A stretch of 64,000 nucleotides of DNA. Origin: Bretschneidera sinensis. Its lineage: Eukaryota > Streptophyta > Magnoliopsida > Brassicales > Akaniaceae. The stretch lies in the NCBI GenBank assembly GCA_023935145.1, contig CM043699.1, forward strand, positions 63,932,638 to 63,996,637. The letters are read 5' to 3'. Under the pieces are notes generated by a model, which saw only the letters and a list, made by a program, of their open reading frames with translations, did no database searches and was not told where the DNA came from. Positions 45,095 to 56,099 of the stretch are shown piece after piece. Every line of letters starts with the position of its first letter. Within the stretch, counting starts at the first letter, position 1. Made by a program: the position numbers and the translations under genes.

Positions 45095-46381
45095 ATGGTA
45101 TCGAATAGCTATTCTGATGGACATTCCTACACTAGGCCTCCCTTGTTCAATGGCTCCAACTATAACTATTGGAAAAACGGGATAAAAATCTTTGTCAAAG
45201 GACAAGATTATAATCTATGGAGAGTCATTGAGAAAGGACCTAGAATTCCTACAAAGGAAATAACTATGGGAGAAATTAATTATGCAATGCCTAAACTCAA
45301 AACTGAGTTCAACGATGAGGATTGTAGAATGATGTCTCTCAATAGTAGAGCCACATGCATTTTACATTGTGCTTTAGATATTTCAGAATATAGTAAAATT
45401 TTCGCATATATTTCAGCTAAGGAGATTTAGGATAAATTGCAAGTTACATATGAAGGAACTAGCGAGGTTAAAAAATCAAAAATCTATATGCTAGCATCCA
45501 AATATGAATCTTTTAAAATGTCTCCTAACGAAACAATTTCTCAAATGCACTCATGTTTCATAACTATTGTTAATAGTTTGAAGCTTCTTAGTAGGAACAT
45601 TGAGGAGTTTGAACTAATGAGAAAAATCTTAAGATCTCTGCCACCTACTTGGAAACCAAAGAAGACGGCCATTCAGGAGGCCAAATATCTCGACAAACTT
45701 AATGTCGAAACACTTCTCGGGTCATTATTAACATACGAGATGGAAGAAATGAATCCCATTGTCAATAATGATGAGAAGAAGAACAAGGTGATTGCTCTCA
45801 AAGCCTCTATAAGCAATAAAGAAGAAGAAACGAAAGAAGAGGCGGAGAGCAGCGAAGAAGATGGTGAGATGGCTTTAATCACCAAATGGTTTCACAGATT
45901 CTTGAAGAAAAGCAAGAAACCATACACAAAGGATCCCACTTCAAAAAGGGAACCACTTATGTGTTATGGATGCAAAAAGCCTAGTCACATCAAGGCCGAT
46001 TGTACAGCTACAAGCAAACCATATAAGAGCTTCAAGAATAAAGCTATGATTGCAACCACTTGGAGTGATGATGAAGAAGAAGACTCCTCAGATAAAGAGA
46101 TCGGATACGAGAAAATTGCCAACCTATGTCTTATGGCAATCGATGATGAAAATGAGGTATCGACTTCTCCCTCTTCAAAAAATAACATTGTTAGTAGTAG
46201 TGAAGAAATGATAGAAGTCATAAATGAAATGCATGAAGAATTGAAGAAATTCGATTCTAAGAACTCTATTCTTAAGAAAGATGTGTTATCTCTTTCTAAA
46301 GAGATGATAGGTCTTAAAGAAGAAAAAGATAAACTATCTTCATTGCTTTATGATTCTTCTCAAGATTTTCTTAAAGATTAA
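45095..46381 (+). pseudogene. Gag of copia element K
   Basis: Begins MVSNSYSDGHSYTRPPLFNG and has the copia Gag opening FNGSNYNYWKNGIKIFVKG. The frame is open except for TAG at 45428-45430, where KEIWDKL is expected (Trp to stop). The UBN2-type core (YMLASKYESFKMSPNETI, LMRKILRSLPPTWKPKKTAI) is followed by an acidic region, the zinc knuckle CYGCKKPSHIKADC (45962-46003, complete CCHC) and a coiled-coil tail (MHEELKKFDSKNSILKKDV). Stop at 46379. This Gag forms the particle for the element's RNA. Confidence 0.9.
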
Positions 46382-47158
46382 AATGAAAACTTAAAGAAGA
46401 AGATAATAGAATTAAATGGCACAATATCTAGACTCATGCTTGGAACAAAAAAGTTTGATGAAGTATCTTGCCAAAGATTAAATGGAGGAAAATCCGGGTT
46501 AGGATATTCTCCATTAGGCAAGCAAAAATCAAAAGAGAGCCTATTCATGAAAACATCATGTGTGAATAAAGCCTCTACTTCAAAAACCACTAGTAAGGTC
46601 AAAAGCATTCCCTCAATGAATGCTAGTAGGTCTAGAAATACTAATTCTAATGCATATACAAGAATGAAACATCCTAGAAATACTCATGCTTATATGTATG
46701 CTCATTCAAGAAATGCTTATACACATCCTAGGAGTAACCATCATGTGCATCCTAGAAATAACATGTATACTCAAGTCTTGCACACTGCACAAGCATATCC
46801 TAGGAATTACTATCATGGTTATTCTAGAAATAATATGTATATTCATAATAATGCAAGCAAGTATCCTAGAAATCATCATCATACATTTCGTAGAAATGAC
46901 ATACATATTCCTCACAATAGAAACATGTATCCTAGGAATTATTATCCAAATAATTATAGACATGCACAACTATGTCATCCTAGAAGTTTCAATAACTATC
47001 ATCCTCAGATTGTGCATCATCAACATGTCTATAGAACACGATATGTTGTTAAGAAAGTATGGATCCCAAAAGGAACCGTATTTTTAAGGACTAACCCCAT
47101 AGGACCCAAGAAATTTTGGGTACTTAAAAATGCAATTGTGTATCCTTGTGTGATGTAG
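46382..47158 (+). pseudogene. Repeat-rich Gag-pol linker of element K
   Basis: Same frame after the stop at 46379. From about residue 70 it is made of imperfect 13-17-residue units built on (Y/H)PRN followed by His, Tyr and Asn (for example THPRSNHHVHPRNNMYTQ), at about 46660-47010. It ends with VVKKVWIPKGTVFLRTN and GPKKFWVLKN, the sequence that precedes protease in SIRE-type elements. The array is low-complexity, basic and His-rich; its function is unknown. Confidence 0.75.
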
Positions 47159-47356
47159 ACTTGTCTCCACACTAAAGAAAAAGATAACTGTTGGTACCTT
47201 GATAATGGATGCTCAAAGCACATGACCAGTGATTAAAGTGTATTCAAAGAGCTAACTCTAAGAGATGGCAGATATGTCACCATTGGAGACAACACAAAAA
47301 TAAAGATCATCGGGCATGGAAAAGTTGGTCATGATTTCTCAACCATAGATAATGTA
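47159..47356 (+). pseudogene. Protease of element K
   Basis: NCWYLDNGCSKHMTSD contains the copia protease active site, but DSG has become DNG (AAT, a G-to-A type change), and stops flank it. It would have cut the Gag-Pol polyprotein. Confidence 0.75.
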
Positions 47357-48310
47357 TTGCTAGTACAAGGCCTTAAGCCAAATTTGATAAGTATTAGTCA
47401 ACTATGTGACAAAGGCAACAAATTCGTATTTGAAACCTCTCATTGTCTAGTTATAGACATCAAGAGTAACAAGATCAAATTTGATGGACATAGACATGAA
47501 AATGTCTATATAGTTGATTTAAAATCCTTGCATTTGGAAAATGAAAAATGTTTTCCCGTACTTTGTGAAAACGCATGGCTATGGCATAGAAGGCTTGGTC
47601 ATGTGAACATGAATTTGCTTAAAATCATTTCAAGAAAAGATTTAGTCATTAGACTTCCCAAAATCAAATTTGAAAAAGATAAAGTATGTGATGCTTGTCA
47701 AATGGGAAAACAAACTAGAATTTCTTTTAAATAAAAAAATGTAGTCTCAACTACTGCATCATTGGAACTTTTGCATATGGACTTACTTGGTCCAATAAGT
47801 ACCATAAGTCTAGGTGGCCATCAATATGCCCTCGTTATTGTTGATGACTATTCAAGATATACCTTTGCTATCTTTATTGCTTACAAGGATAAAGCTTACA
47901 AAGGATTTGAAAACTTCTGCAAAAAGGTTCAAAATGAAAAAAGAATTTATATTTCAAGCATTAGAAGTGATCATGGAAAAGAATTTGAAAACCAAAGCTT
48001 TCAAAATTTTGTGATGAAAATGGAATTGATCACAACTTTTCAGCTCCTAGAACTCCTCAACAAAATGGAGTTGTTGAGAGGAAAAATAGAGTTCTAGAAG
48101 AATTTGCAAGAACAATGCTTTGTGAAAATAGCTTACCAAAATACTTTTGGGCGGAAGCGGTAAACACTTCTTTGCTATATCTTGAATAGAATTTTAATTA
48201 GGCCCTTGCTTACAAAACTCCATATGAATTATGGAAAGGTAGAAAGCCTAATATTTCCTATTTTCATACCTTTGGTTGTAAATGTTTTATCCTAAATAAC
48301 AATAAAACTA
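47357..48310 (+). pseudogene. Integrase of element K
   Basis: The GAG-pre-integrase zinc region LWHRRLGHVNMNLLKIIS...CDACQMGKQTR (47575-47720) is followed by a stop and the core: MELLHMDLLGP (first Asp), SIRSDHGKEFENQSF (second Asp) and, after a frameshift near 48010, APRTPQQNGVVERKNR (Glu). Stops also at about 48188-48200. The catalytic triad is recognisable in pieces. Confidence 0.88.
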
Positions 48311-49780
48311 ACTTGGGTAAATTTGACTCAAAGACTGATGAGGGGATATTCTTAGGATATTCAACCTCTAGTAAAGCTTATAGGGCCTTCAATAAGAGAA
48401 CACTAGTGGTAGAAGAGTCTGTACATGTAGCCCTTGATGAGTCTAACCCAATTAGTAGTAGAGAATTTTTTTTCAATGATGATGTAGATTTCATTCCAAG
48501 AACGGAGACATCTACTCCCATTGTTGACCCAAAGGAGAGCCCACTTCAAATGAATCAAGAGATGGAAACTCTTAAATTGGACCAACCATCTACAAGTCAA
48601 CAAGAGGATAACCTTCCCAAAGATTTGAGGTATGTAAATTATCACCCAATCGATCAATTAATTGGTGATCCTTCAAAAGAGGTAAGAACTCGTTCCTCTA
48701 TTAGAAATATTTGCAACTATGTAGCTTATTTGTCTCAAATAGAACCTAAAACATTTGTAGAAGCTGAAAAGGATAATGATTGGATAATTGCCATGCAAGA
48801 AGAAATAAATCAATTTGAAAGAAACAATGTATGGAATCAAGTTCCTAGACCAAAGAATCACATAATAATAGGAACTAAATGGGTATTTAGAAATAAGATG
48901 GATGAAAATGGAATAGTGACTAGAAACAAGGCAAGATTAGTTGCTAAGGGATAAAATCAAGAAGAAATAATAGACTTTGATAAGACCTATACTCCTGTAG
49001 GAAGATTAGAAGCTATTCGAATGTTATTGACCTTTGGATGCTTTAACAAATTTGAGTTATTTCAAATGGATGTAAAAAATGCCTTTTTAAATGGCTTTAT
49101 AGAAGAAGAGGTATATGTTGAGCAACCTCTTGGATTTGAGAATCCTAGTCTTCCAAATCATGTCTACAAGCTTTCTAAAGCTCTATATAGGTTGAAGCAA
49201 GCTCCAAGAGCATTGTATGAAAGACTAAGTAAATTTTTTATTGACAATAATTTTATAAGAGGAAAAGTAGACACAACCCTCTTCACAAAAACTCCCATAA
49301 ATGACACTTTACTAGTCCAAATATATGTTGATGATATTATGTTTGGTGCTACTAATGAATCTATGTGTCAAGAGTTTGCCAAGTGAATGCAAGGTGAATT
49401 TGAAATGAGCATGATGGAAGAGCTTACCTACTTCCTTGGGCTTCAAATCAAACAATTCAAATGAGGCATCTTCATCAATAAATCAAAATACACCAAGGAC
49501 CTACTAAAAAGGTTCGGGATGAAAAGATCAAAGTCACTTGGTACTCCGATGAGCACATCTACAAAACTTGACCTTGATGAAGGAGGTAAGTGTGTAGACA
49601 CTAAATTTTATAGAAGCATGATAGAAGCTTTACTTTATTTCACTGCAAGTAGACCTAATATAATGTTCAGTGTGTGCATGTGTGCTAGATTTTAGGCTAA
49701 TCCTAAGGAATCACATGTAATTGCAGTAAAAAGAATCCTTAGATATCTACAAGGAACTCAAACCCTAGGATTATGGTACT
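48311..49780 (+). pseudogene. Reverse transcriptase of element K
   Basis: 48313-48954 carries the linker (KTDEGIFLGYSTSSKAYR) and the RT start (WIIAMQEEINQFERNNVWN, TKWVFRNKMDENG). 49021-49386 carries FQMDVKNAFLNGFIEEEVYVEQP, YRLKQAPRALYERLSKF and the catalytic VQIYVDDIMFGAT with both Asp intact. Later pieces include MEELTYFLGLQIKQF and RPNIMFSVCMCARF. The stops at 48952, 49384 and 49693 fall where Tyr, Trp or Gln are usual. Confidence 0.9.
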
Positions 49781-50342
49781 CTAGAGATTCATCTTGTGAG
49801 CTTGTGGGATATTCAGATGCTGTGATTTTGCTAGGTGTCGGTTAGATAGAAAAAGCACTAGTGGAGCTTGCCAATTCGTAGGTGCTATGTTAACCTCTTG
49901 GTTTTCAAAGAAACAAAACTCTATTGCACTATTAACTGCCAAGGCAGAATACCTAGCAGCTGGAAGTTGTTGTGCCCAAGTATTGTGGATGAAACAACAA
50001 CTAGAAGACTATGACATGAACTTTAAAAGTATCCCAATATATTGCGATAATACAAGTGCTATCAACTTAATCAAAAACCCTATTCAGCACTCTATAACCA
50101 AATACATAGAAATTAAGCATCATTTCTTAAGAGACCATGCTCAAAAAGGTGATATAAGACTAGAATTCATACCTTCAGAAGATCAAATAGTTGACATTCT
50201 TACAAAACCTTTAACTAAAGCTAGTTTTTGTAAAATTAGACTGTTAATGGGATTATTAGATTATGATAAACTATATGCTTTATTGCATCATCATTCATTT
50301 GCATACTTGACATCTAGTGAAAGAGTATTAAACCTTATTTAA
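49781..50342 (+). pseudogene. RNase H of element K
   Basis: After a frameshift near 49830 the frame 49887-50342 is open: SWFSKKQNSIALLTAKAEYL, then YCDNTSAINLIKNPIQHS, KHHFLRDHAQKGDIRLEFIP and DILTKPLTK, the standard copia RNase H end. Confidence 0.88.
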
Positions 50343-50404
50343 TATTTCCCTCACTCAAGATGGAATAGATAAACAAATTTCGTGCTAAGACTCAAAACTG
50401 AAAG

Positions 50405-50650
50405 TTTTTTTAGGGTCCAGTCCACTGGTAAGTCTATCCTAGTCAACTGGTAAGTCACTACCTATTTACCTAGTCGACTGGTAAGTCTATACCAGTCGAC
50501 TAGTAGAAGAAGACCTTGTTTGGAGCCAAAATTTGAATTTTTGGTAACTACCCAGTCGACTGGTACGTTAAAAAAATTTCAAATCTGCAAAGGACCCAGT
50601 CGACTGGTGCCCTAACCCAGTCGATTGGTATCGCGATTCTATAAATATTC
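50405..50650 (+). promoter_or_regulatory. Internal palindrome cluster and TATA box upstream of the K 3' ORF
   Basis: Copies of CCAGTCGACTGG or one-base variants at 50417-50428, 50470-50481, 50492-50503, 50552-50563 (perfect), 50596-50607 (perfect) and 50617-50628, then TCTATAAATA at 50638-50647. The layout copies the U3 of the K LTR (same palindrome, then TATA) although the rest of the sequence is not LTR. It lies about 205 bp before ATG 50851. Promoter activity is inferred. Confidence 0.55.
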
Positions 50651-50850
50651 TCTTCAATTTTTCACGCCACTTTTGAAATCTTAAGCTTTTTCTTTCTAAA
50701 AAATCTCATCTTTTTGACTAAAATCTCCTCAAAACGCTCCATAAAAGCCTTGATCTCCTCCTCCATACCAATTATTTCAACTTTCTACGGTTGAAATATC
50801 CAATTTTTACCAAAATCTCCATTTCTCCCCAAAAACACTTTTCCTACAAA

Positions 50851-52113
50851 ATGTCTAAGAGAATCCGCATTAGAACCACAGTTGGGGGACCTCGCGCGCC
50901 TACTAGGCCAAGGTCCACCAAATCCATGGCTTCGAACTCAAAAGGGAAGGGATTAGCGAGCTCCTCAAGCAAGAAGGCGAGGACGGAGCTCGATGACTCC
51001 CTGTTCTCCAGCCCCGTAGCAAAAGAAAGGTATACTACTATCATCCGTCATAAAAAGATCATGATGGGTAGATTCGTTGACTTCGAATCTATTTATCATG
51101 GTAACTTCGATATTTTACCCGATTTTAATGCAATTAACTTGACCCCACTGATCAAGATTCACTAAAAATATTACCCACGACTAGTTCACCAGTTCTACGT
51201 GAACTTGGTTAAACCCAATCCACTGGCTCTATGGTTCAGAACCAATGTAATGGGTGTGGAGTTCGAGGTCAACACTAACCTCTTGATGAGTATTCTGGGG
51301 ATCCCTGTGGGAGGGATCCAATGGAGACTTGACGAATGACGATACAATTTCGATTATGATGAGGTATGTCAGATAGTTAGGAGTGACCTTAACTATGTCT
51401 TTCGACCCACTACATTTCACACATGCAGTTACATGCCCCTTGACTCAAAATTGTTCAACCTCATAGTGAGTTGGACCATCCATCCGAGACTTGGGAGTCA
51501 GGGCTACCTATCAAAAATATATGTGGTATTGATTTGGTTCCTTAAAACTAGGCACCACTTCAATATCTACCCGTTACTGCTCGCCAACATGATAAATTGT
51601 GAAGCTAATGACTCTGGATGCCTTCCCTATGGGATGCTCATCACACTCATCCTCCAGCACTTTCGGGTTCCTCTTCTTGCGTTTGAGGCTCAGAACATCG
51701 GCCCCAAGGACATCATCAACGTCTCCTCTCTGAAGAAGATGGGGTGCACAATTTGAGATGGGATGATCTATTCGAAGGCTAGGAAGAACATCAAGATAGG
51801 CAAGGATAATAGCAGTGATGATGATGAGGGTCCATATGTTATAGCCACTGCTATAGATACAGGTGATCGAACACCACCTATGGGCGGCTCGAATACTGGT
51901 CCAGCTGGATACAGCAATCTTCTCCAGGCTATTATCAGCCTCCAGCTGACTATGCAGTCCGGATTCCAGAGCTTGAGCTCTTCTGTCGACGCCATGCATC
52001 ATGACCTTCGCTCCCTCAGAGATGACTTCGAGCTGCACTGAAAGCATTCAGAGGGTTCCTTGGCTGAGCTTCAGGATCTCATTTATGATGGCTCTGACTC
52101 TCCTGCTCACTGA
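50851..52113 (+). pseudogene. Extra 3' ORF of element K (plant-transposon-protein type)
   Basis: Starts MSKRIRIRTTVGGPRAPTRP, a Ser/Lys/Arg-rich N-terminus, then RFVDFESIYHGNFDILPDF and, after a stop, YYPRLVHQFYVNL and MSILGIPVGGIQW. This order matches the 'putative plant transposon protein' domain found in 3' ORFs of some plant retroelements. A C-terminal part follows with SLQLTMQSGFQSLSSSVDAM, probably a coiled coil. The first three stops (51164, 51337, 51755) divide one reading frame of about 420 codons. No signal peptide or obvious membrane segment is seen, so an envelope role is not supported here. Confidence 0.65.
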
Positions 52114-52127
52114 GTTACTTTTTGTTG

Positions 52128-52154
52128 TATATATATATATATATATATATATAG
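52128..52154. repeat. (TA)n microsatellite in element K
   Basis: Twenty-seven bases of alternating TA directly after the 3' ORF. Confidence 0.9.
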
Positions 52155-52783
52155 CTTTTAGTTGTTCTTAGCACGAACATCATTTTATCATACATTGTAG
52201 TTTTCATTTTTGGCTCTTAGAAGCCCGTGATGTATGGATATTTGCCTTCTATGTCTATATTTCATTTTATATTATGATTCATATACTTGGTTTTACTTTT
52301 ACGTAATATGTTTACTTCATATAAAACCTTCTTTGCTCGGATATATGTTGTAACTACTTATGCAAGTAAGGAAACTTTCGGCTCTTCTCGGGATGTATTT
52401 TCAGCTTTGAATTATGCCAAATTTTTGCATACAAGTTTGTTTATGCATTATCTTAATGTTTGCAGTGTCTATATGGCTTATTTTTTGGTTTGCTATCCCC
52501 TTTTCTGTTGTTGTCAAAACAAGGGGAAAAATGAGAAAAATGACTGTAAACTTAAAATAGAGCATAGATTTAGGGGGAGCATTGCTCTAAAGAACTTGTT
52601 GTATAAGACTATATGTTAAGTTGCTTGGTTGGATTGAATATAAATTGTTGTAAACTTTTTATAGGTTGGTTTTATTATAAAAAATATAGAGGAAACTCTG
52701 CCCAATTTTTTCTAAAAAGCTAACACTTAGTTTTTAAAACTGTTTTCTCTCATTAGTTTTGTCATCATCAAAAAGGGGGGGAT
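52155..52783 (+). other. 3' untranslated region and polypurine tract of element K
   Basis: No coding domain; an open frame at 52287-52619 has no motif. Ends in AAAAAGGGGGGGA (52770-52782), the polypurine tract, immediately before the 3' LTR. TCATCATCAAAAAGGGGG is typical of SIRE/Maximus elements. Confidence 0.8.
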
Positions 52784-54000
52784 TGTTAACCCTTACCTAA
52801 ATTTTAATAATGATAAAACACTACTCTAATTGTACTAACAGTGTTATCTAAGTGTTTTAAACGATAAAAGCATACAGCCAAGAATCAGATGCAAGAACTC
52901 AACCCGAATCAGACACCAAGTCAAGATAGAAGATCTAGTACAGGCATAAGGTATTGAAACAAGTTGTAAATCTCATTTGTTTAGGTAACTAGCTCGTTTT
53001 ATGGCTTCTTTTGTAAAAGGATTTTGACAAAACTATTCTTTCAAACGTTTCTAAGTCAAAAACATTTCAAAACATGCAAAACTGGGTTGAAAGGTAACCC
53101 AGTCGACTGGATCCCTATACCAGATAACTGGGATGTGGGACAGTATGTCCCCAGTCGACTGGGTGATCAATACCAGTCGACTGGCATCTTGGACAGTGTG
53201 TCCCCAGTCGACTAGGTGATCAATAACAATCAACTGGCATCTTGGAAAGAATGTCCCCAGTCGACTGGTACTAATGACCCAGTCGACTGGTACTCTTCAC
53301 AGCCTTAAAAAGTGAGACTTTTTACTTGACCCAATTGACTGGTAATTCAAAAAATATGACCACTGAGGCGCCAGACTTGAGCATTTAATGTACCAAAACG
53401 TATCAAGTCAGTACTAAATGGTCATATTAATTCAAGGCTATATAAACCCACTCTAATGAGCATTTAAGGACAGAGGATTACACATTCAATTAAGTTTTTG
53501 CTCATTAATACACAAGCTTTGAAAGATTTAATGTTGAGCCATTCTTCAAGCTTTACTTTGAAAGAGAGATATTGTTCAGTTGTAAAAGTATTCATTGCTA
53601 TCTCTCTACCATTTATTTTACAGCAACTCATATTTATTGTAAAGGGATTAACTTCCGAAAGGAAGAGATTAGCTTCCGAGATAAAGGGATAAGCTTCCAA
53701 GTGGAAGGGATTGTTTGTAAGGTTTATGCAACACCCATGAAGTTGTACGACTAAGAGTTTTAGTCGATCACTTTAAGAAGGTTCCTTGAAGAGAATGGAT
53801 GTAGGGTCAGAACGTTTCCGATATTGCCGAACCACTATAAATTGAGTTTGCACTTTCTATTCCTTAAACTCTTTTACTTAAAGCGCATTACTTGTTTATA
53901 TGCTTGTACATTTAACTGTTTTTATAAACTTGTGAATAATTAGTGAAAGTTTTTAAAAACCCAATTCACCCTCCCTCTTGGATTGGAACCTCAGTCTACA
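52784..54000 (+). repeat. 3' LTR of element K
   Basis: 1217 bp. Perfect CCAGTCGACTGG at 53151-53162, 53173-53184, 53257-53268 and 53279-53290, plus variants. Compared with the 5' LTR it has one more unit of about 55 bp (GTGATCAATA...TCCCCAGTCGACT) and lacks another copy near 53335. Confidence 0.95.
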
Positions 54001-54005
54001 TAAAT

Positions 54006-54720
54006 GAACCAAACCTGTGATCAAATTACTTAGTGTGTACTGAGTTTAACTACAACACCAGCTTCCATTCTTGCTTAGGATTGGCCCATTTTCATATTAC
54101 CTATGGAAGACTTCCACCAACTGTACCTACTTACAATAGAGGTACTTCTTCTATTGAAGCTATCGATCACTCCTTAGGCGCTAGAGAAGACCTCTTACAA
54201 AAAGTCAAAGCTCATTTGCTTAAGGCTCAACAAAGAATGAAGCAAGAAGTTGACAAGAAGAGAACTAACATGAAGTTTCAAGTTGTTGACTTATTTCTCT
54301 TCAAGTTACAACTATATAGACAACACACTGCCACAACAAGAGTCTCTCAGAAATTGGCCAAAAGATACTTTGGCCTCTTTTCTATCCTAAAAAGAATAGG
54401 ACAAGTTGCCTATAAACTACAACTTCCTGATGGCTACAGACTACACCTTGTCTTACACATTTCATTACTGAAGCCTTTCAAAGGCTGCTCTTTTACTCTA
54501 GCTCTTACCCTATTTACCATCCAATTGTTATCTTGGATTAAAGAAAGGTGTTACAACAGGATCAATGGGTGCACTACTACTTAGTTTAATGGGATCACCT
54601 CCCCTTAGAAGAAGCCTCTTAGGAAGGTGCTAGCATTGTACAACACTTACACCTTGATGATAAGGTGTCTCTCCATGGGGATAGTATTGTTACAAGAAGA
54701 AAGCTAAAGGATAGAAACTA
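54006..54720 (+). pseudogene. Chromovirus integrase end and chromodomain (element L, second part)
   Basis: Resumes the L integrase after K: NYNTSFHSCLGLAHFHITYG, VDKKRTNMKFQVVDLFLFKL, KLAKRYFGLFSILKRIGQVA, HLVLHISLLKP. After a frameshift near 54545 comes a chromodomain-like segment (VLQQDQWVHYYLV, stop, WDHLPLEEAS). This chromodomain places L among chromoviruses. Stops and shifts show it is dead. Confidence 0.88.
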
Positions 54721-54914
54721 GTTAAAGAAGCCAGAAAGATATGGAGCAGCAAGACAAAACTAGGATAACATAAACAATTCTGGTTACTAGTGAGGTTTAG
54801 GGGATGACCAGTGGAGCTAAGGCACCAATCAAAGAAGATTTGGAACAAAAAAAAAGTAAGCTCAAGCAAGACATTAAGAGAGGCAAAGCTAACTACTTGA
54901 ACGTAAGAAGAAGT
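54721..54914 (+). other. 3' untranslated region and polypurine tract of element L
   Basis: Ends in the purine run GTAAGAAGAAGT directly before a TGTT...AACA segment. Confidence 0.55.
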
Positions 54915-55163
54915 TGTTAGAAGATTAGTTACAAGTTAGTTAGTTAGCCTCTTGATTCAATGTGTGTGCACATTGATTGTATTGATGTATGCTCATTTGT
55001 ATGGACCTATATATAGCTCTAAGTTCTATAATTGAAGGCAAGAAACCAATAGACACATTAAGGAGCTTATCTTGTGCTCGAAACAAGACTAAATCCTTTC
55101 TTACTTATTGTCCAGAACCATTATACCAACACCAATGTTCTTTCTTCCTCCACAACTCCAACA
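54915..55163 (+). repeat. Probable 3' LTR of element L
   Basis: A 249-bp segment starting TGTTAGAAG and ending CTCCAACA, with a TATA-like CTATATATA at 55008-55016. Short LTRs are usual in some chromovirus lineages. The 5' LTR is not in the window, so the ends are inferred from the TG/CA termini and the preceding purine tract. Confidence 0.55.
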
Positions 55164-55640
55164 AAAGGTATATGTGGTAAGCACCAATGTTATTCTACAA
55201 ATATTATCACTCTCTTCTTTAAGCTCATCATAATTTTCACATTGTTTAAGTGAATAAAATCATTAATTGATGCAAATGGCAATCAACACTTTATTTCCAT
55301 GCCCCTTACACCGTTATTTCAATGCTAACTTTTTCTTCTCCTCAAGAAACAAAGAACAACACCTTTACAATAGCACATTACAACTTAAAAACTTGATTTA
55401 CACTATTCAAGAAATATTTAATCAATCTTATAACCTCTTTTTACCACATTTTGAAGCTTTATATTGAGTTATAAGTAAGATCCGAGTGTCTAGAAATTAG
55501 ATTTCCTACTAAAACTGAAATGGAACTCTAAATAAATACCTAAAGGGATGAAGAAGATGCTAACAATGGATTAATCTATTGAAAAAGTAAAATGAAGCAC
55601 TGAAAATATCAAGAATGATAACTTCATAAATCATCACTTA
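55164..55640. other. Unassigned AT-rich sequence
   Basis: No coding domain or repeat recognised. An open frame at 55267-55467 has no motif. Confidence 0.3.
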
Positions 55641-55888
55641 TGTTGATGCTGAAAATAGGTCAGGTCATCCCGAGTCAGATTAGGCTAACAGCTGGAGTTA
55701 GGTTTGCTTTAATCTGTGTGAGTATGAGTTGGTTTGGGTGAGCCCAATCTGAGGTACTTGTAAAAGAAACTGACCTATAATGTTTTCCTCTAAGGAGGAC
55801 CTTCCGATCCTTAAGTTAGAGTACGAAGTGGAGAGAGAAAAACAGTAAAAACATATAGTTGTGAATGAGTTACCATTATGGGAGCCCT

Positions 55889-55896
55889 TATTTATA
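55889..55896 (-). promoter_or_regulatory. TATA box of LTR M
   Basis: TATAAATA on the minus strand in the context CTCTATAAATAAGGGC. Confidence 0.55.
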
Positions 55897-56099
55897 GAGC
55901 TTGAGAGAACAAAAATTATTGGACTACCCCTGGGTTTATCAAATGTCACTTTAAGGTTGTAGGGTATATCTGGCCCACATTATATGCCCTCAACTTCTTT
56001 AAGGCTTAAATTCAGCCTAAGGGAGTAGAGGCAAACTTATTCTAACCACATTTTGATTTTGGGAAGGTTTGTGCTAGGGTTCCTTTTAAGTTCTTCTTT

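Larger units (their letters stand above)
43870..54000 (+). mobile_element. Complete SIRE/Maximus-type copia element K
   Basis: 10,131 bp. LTRs at 43870-45053 and 52784-54000, both TGTT(G/A)ACCCTTACC...CAGTCTACA. Perfect target duplication TAAAT at 43865-43869 and 54001-54005. A tRNA-Met-like primer site and a G-rich polypurine tract are present. Domain order is Gag, protease, integrase, RT, RNase H (copia order), then a long region with an extra ORF as in SIRE/Maximus elements. Inserted in the integrase of L, which resumes at 54006. Confidence 0.95.

Noticed and set aside
46686..47087. 133-codon Ile/Met-rich frame and its antisense partner
   Set aside because: Shadow frames of the PRN repeat array of K.
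52287..52619. 110-codon frame in the 3' region of K
   Set aside because: No conserved motif; it lies between the 3' ORF and the polypurine tract, where SIRE-type elements have no further gene that I know of.
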